Source: Davidsoniella eucalypti (Eukaryota > Ascomycota > Sordariomycetes > Microascales > Ceratocystidaceae). From it: a stretch of DNA of 46,176 nucleotides. The translations under genes were made by a program, and so were the position numbers. The notes below the pieces were generated by a model. The model searched no databases and was not told the DNA's origin. It saw only the letters and a program-made list of their open reading frames with translations. Where the stretch lies: positions 1 to 46,176 of the forward strand of contig RMBW01000160.1 of assembly GCA_004009845.1 (NCBI GenBank), read 5' to 3'. Shown here piece by piece: positions 42,873 through 46,176 of this stretch. Positions within the stretch are counted from its first letter, which is position 1; each line of letters begins with the position of its first letter.

Positions 42873-44546
42873 GTCCGATGCGTTCCTATCAAACGTTGCA
42901 TCATTTAGTTCTTAATAGCACGCTATTGCGTCTTCGAAAAGATAATCGTAGAAATGGCAATGTTTCGTTAGGGTTTCACCGGTTGAACGACTAAGCAAGA
43001 AAAAAATGAAAGAGCCTCAGTTTCGCCACAGGACAATAGAATTCAACACAAGACATACAGATATATCTGTAGACTCGTTCGTTGAATTCGTTGAAGAATA
43101 TATAAAAATCAAGGATCTGACTCGCCGAGTCTTGACACGGTAGAAAAATAAAATAAAAAAGACGAGGAACAAAATAGAGGAAAATAGCAGAGGGACAAAA
43201 CAGAGGAACAGAACAGGGGAACACCACTTCCAATCGAAGGTTGTATCTGTACATCCAATACGCTGGCTACTACAGTTGCTGTACTAAGACACATCCAACC
43301 AACTAGGTGACGGCTGTTCGGATTTGATTTCTGAGCTGGGTGGAGGGACTTCTGCATCGGTTTCTTTCTTGATTCTTCCCCCATGGTCCTTTTGTCTGTG
43401 TCCTAATGTCGCATAGGTAGGCTACATCGCAGGAAGAAAGAAGACGCACATTAACCATGATGGACTGTTGTGTATCTGCCCGTATATCTACATATCTGTA
43501 CTATTATGTGCAGCTCCAGTCCACGATACCACCGAGTCTTATACAACTAACAGCCTGACATCATCGAATTGATCTCGCCCAGCATTGACCTCTGTTATTA
43601 GTTTCTTGGAGACCCAAAAAATAGCCATCAACCAACCCATGACACCTAACAAATAAGGCAGGCCATGCATAAAGTTTATCTTGATCACGCTGGAGTCGAG
43701 CAGGCCAGGAAGAAAAAAGAACATGATTGATGTTCTCCATCTATTGTGTGTCTGATATAGATGACGATGATAAACCAAGGCAAATCAAAGTCTCAAGGCC
43801 ATCCTTCTAAACTGCATACACCAATACAAAGCTTCGAGTTTAATGCTCGGTTAGCAAAGACCCTTTGCAGGCCGGGACATCATGTAGTTGGCCATTACAG
43901 TGTTATCTGTCTTGACAAACAGTGCGAGTAGAGAGTTGGAATGTTACCATACAAGCTCAACGATGGGGGTGTGTACGCAATAACCCGTGTTTTCAGAGGA
44001 TGGAATGGAGAAAACGACGATCTACAATCCCTGCCATAAGAAGTAAACAAGCCAGTAAAGAAAGAAGAAACGGGGAAAGGTCTTGGAACTTGTGCTGGTT
44101 TTACGCCAAAACTGACAGAGGAAAAGCCATTATGATAGCTGTGATGAAATGTAGCCAACCGCCAGTGTATCGACAATGCAATTGGCAGCGGTTTTCTTGG
44201 ATCTGCAAAGTAAAAACAATGCACGATTGCAAGATAACCAGTCTGATCGTCTAACTGGTCCTCTCTCCGTAATTGTTCTAGCTCAAGGAAGAAACAACAG
44301 TCCTAATGCTGAGCATACAGTTGTATGTAGAGCCATAGATCAGAGCAGAGCAACGTGAATAGCATTTGCTTGATCTTGTTCAAGATAAAGAGAGAGAAAG
44401 ACCGAATTGTCCACAAGCAAGAGGCATCTAATCCGAAAAAGGCGCTGTTATTCCACGGGCCAGCATTGTGTTTTCCACTCGAGAGAACAACTGAAATTGC
44501 GACATATCGGGAGATTTCTATTTGTAGTTTCATTGCCAGAAGCATT

Positions 44547-44940
44547 GAGCCTTAGCTGTAGCAGATGAGCCAGAGCCAGAAGCAGTTCCAGAGGCAGCTC
44601 CGGAGCCGGAAGCGGTACCAGTAGAATCAGATTCAGAGGCAGTTCCAGCGGCAGTTCCTGTGGCAGATCCAGAAGCATCTGAGCCTGTAGCTGTAGCAGA
44701 TGAGCCAGAGCCAGAGACAGTTCCAGAGGCAGTTCCAGAGCAGAAGCGGTGCCAGTAGAATCAGATCCAGAGCCAGTCCCTGTGGCAGTTCCTGTGGCAG
44801 AAGCATCAGAGCCTTAGCTGCCAGCAGATGAGCCATCATTGGTCCCAGTTCCGGTTCCCGCTCCAGTAGAACCAGATACGGTAGTACCCGAGCCTGAACC
44901 GGTGGCAGTAGCAGATGCTGTACCACCAGTTCCGGTAGAA
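44547..44940 (-). repeat. Imperfect tandem repeat, about 130-bp unit, Gly/Ser/Thr/Ala-coding
   Basis: Units begin at 44547, 44681 and 44809 on the plus strand with the same GAGCC..TAGCTG..GCAGATGAGCC opening, spacings 134 and 128. On the minus strand they encode SGSGSSATATGSDAS- and TGTASGSG-like runs at the C-terminus of the disrupted secreted protein. Both spacings are 2 modulo 3, so the frame shifts between units. Confidence 0.75.
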
Positions 44941-46176
44941 TCAGATCCAGTGGCAGATCCAGTGGCAGTGGCAGCGGCAGTCGCAGTAGCCGAACCGCTT
45001 CCGTTTCCACTTCCCGAGCTAGATCCAGAACTAGTGCTCAACGTAGTAGATCCAGAGCCAGATCTAGAGCTGGTAGTAGTTCCAGTGCTTGAAGAAGATC
45101 CTGCAGACTCCGCAGAGGCTCTTGAGCTACTAGATGCAGACTCCGTGGAGCTCTGAGCTACTAGAGCTTCTCGTGGTGGTAGAGCTTGGGCTGATAGCCA
45201 CGGCTGATACCAGTCTCGGCTGCTGCCTGTGATACGGTAGTAGAACCCGCAACAACATCACTCTGAGCAGCGAATCGCCCGAGCTCGTGGCGCTTGTGGC
45301 AGGTAGTTGCTTGCAATAATCAAGGAAAGGTTGTACCCTACTATTGATGTAGGTTAATAGATCTGTACTATCATCGGTGCTGTTGTTAACGCAAGTTTGA
45401 CACTGACTCCATTCTCTTTCAAAAGCACTCGAGAAGGCAAAGTTCCGGAGCCTTTCCTTCATGGACGCTTCACCGCAAGCATTGTTGCAAATAGAGTAAC
45501 ATCTCGACTTGGTAAGGTCTTGTCTAGCAACAATGTCACGAACACCATATGCTTCTCTGATAGATATAGCGGGTGCCATATGCCCAGAACGCTTCCAGGA
45601 AGTGCCGTGGGGATAGTGCGACTGGGCGGAGGAGGAGGAGGAGGATGAGTGTCAACAGCGATGGGCTTGGCGTAGTCAATGGAGTTGATGTGGTAGTAGT
45701 AGTAGCGGGCCAGGTCGCCGAACAGTAGAGGGAACAGTAGAGGTGTATTCGCCGTCAGTAACCTGAGAAGGGTATTGATCAGTGCGCGTGTAGCTCGTCA
45801 CAACCGTGCCAACAGTGGTAGTTGACGACTTCAGGGTCCTCGAAGATGCTCCAGTCCAGGCCGAACTCGACAGGATCCAGCTTGAAGTAAGCCGGGTTCT
45901 GAGGAAGCTTATGTTGGGAATTAGGTCGCGTTCCAGTCTGGCGCGACGATGCAGTACTGGGGCTGGCAGTTGTACTCTTTGTCGGGGTAGTCGGCCAGAA
46001 GTTGCAGCCATCGGGGCTTCGGTGGGTTGCAGATGTATCCCGGCGGGCAGCCAAAGGTGTACTGACTCTTCGGGTCGTAAATCAGCAGCGAGGGAGTGAC
46101 CGCTGGAGCCGGACACTCCGAGATGGTGGCCACGGAGTGACGGCAACCGTGGAAGCGGGCTCGGTAACGGTGACGG
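44547..46176 (-). pseudogene. Secreted Cys-rich glycoprotein-like gene, 5'-partial, broken by many frameshifts
   Basis: Minus-strand gene running off the right edge. Its parts resemble a fungal secreted family: SECPAPAVTPSLLIYDPKSQYTFGCPPGYICNPPKP, DGCNFWP, EYNCQPQYC, NPAYFKLDPVEFGLDWSIF, then SRCYSICNNACGEAS..CQTCVNNSTDD..VQPFLDYC, and a low-complexity Ser/Gly/Thr/Ala tail. These pieces lie in alternating frames. I count breaks near 46130, 46034, 45995, 45935, 45835, 45700, 45270, 45160 and 44770, plus TAA at 44814-44816 within a repeat. Conserved residues survive on both sides of each break, and some breaks compensate within about 45 bp, so recent damage or sequence error is likelier than old decay. 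Function unknown; cell-wall or extracellular location is inferred from composition. The C-terminal end is not clear. Confidence 0.6.

Larger units (their letters stand above)
40910..44543. other. 3.6-kb non-coding region upstream of the OPT gene
   Basis: Separates the OPT start from the 3' end of the disrupted secreted-protein gene. It contains a TATA-like site (41079-41085), a spaced inverted repeat (42300-42381), a 14-bp minisatellite (42803-42872) and A-rich GAGGAACA-like purine repeats (43160-43222). Open frames are short and unlike known families. I see no gene or tRNA. Confidence 0.6.

Overview
This window is nuclear DNA from a filamentous ascomycete (Pezizomycotina). Almost every multi-exon gene has short GT-AG introns of about 50-160 bp with CTRAY-type branch sites. 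The gene set is that of an ascomycete fungus: a fungal HAUS1 augmin subunit, a cytochrome-b5-fused delta-8 sphingolipid desaturase, a Gbp2-type RRM protein, an OPT peptide transporter and a fungal secreted Cys-rich family. I cannot fix the class or species.

Layout, left to right: COG5, 5'-partial and frameshifted (+, 1-871), reads straight into a mitoferrin MRS3/4 carrier (+, to 2061). Then come an ER TPR/J-domain co-chaperone (-, 3097-4744), HAUS1 (+, 5617-6528), VAC14 (-, 6757-10002, 8 exons), a sphingolipid desaturase (-, 11626-13400), a 3.5-kb non-coding stretch, dihydrolipoamide dehydrogenase LPD1 (-, 16904-19086, 5 exons), SGD1/NOM1 (-, 19871-22192), SRP14 (+, 22598-23123), a GBP2-like three-RRM protein (-, 23675-27624, 10 coding exons), a 4.6-kb non-coding stretch, COQ9 (+, 32230-33126), SMC6 (-, 33618-37220), an OPT transporter (-, 38394-40909), a 3.6-kb non-coding stretch, and a disrupted secreted Cys-rich glycoprotein-like gene running off the right end (-).

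The genes are unrelated housekeeping functions: Golgi tethering, mitochondrial iron import, ER folding, spindle microtubules, PI(3,5)P2 control, sphingolipid modification, 2-oxoacid dehydrogenase E3, ribosome biogenesis, SRP, mRNA export, ubiquinone, and DNA repair. I see no biosynthetic cluster, complete transposon, CRISPR, rRNA or recognisable tRNA. The most notable observations are: (1) an in-frame COG5/mitoferrin fusion that removes the carrier's own start; (2) an 8-nt microexon that encodes the RNP1 core of RRM1 in the GBP2-like gene, together with a 4-nt first coding exon and two unusually long introns; (3) frameshifts confined to the two ends of the window, which looks more like low-quality contig ends than biology; (4) a palindromic element enclosing a bZIP site in the promoter between the co-chaperone and HAUS1 genes. 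I did not find a convincing novel system.
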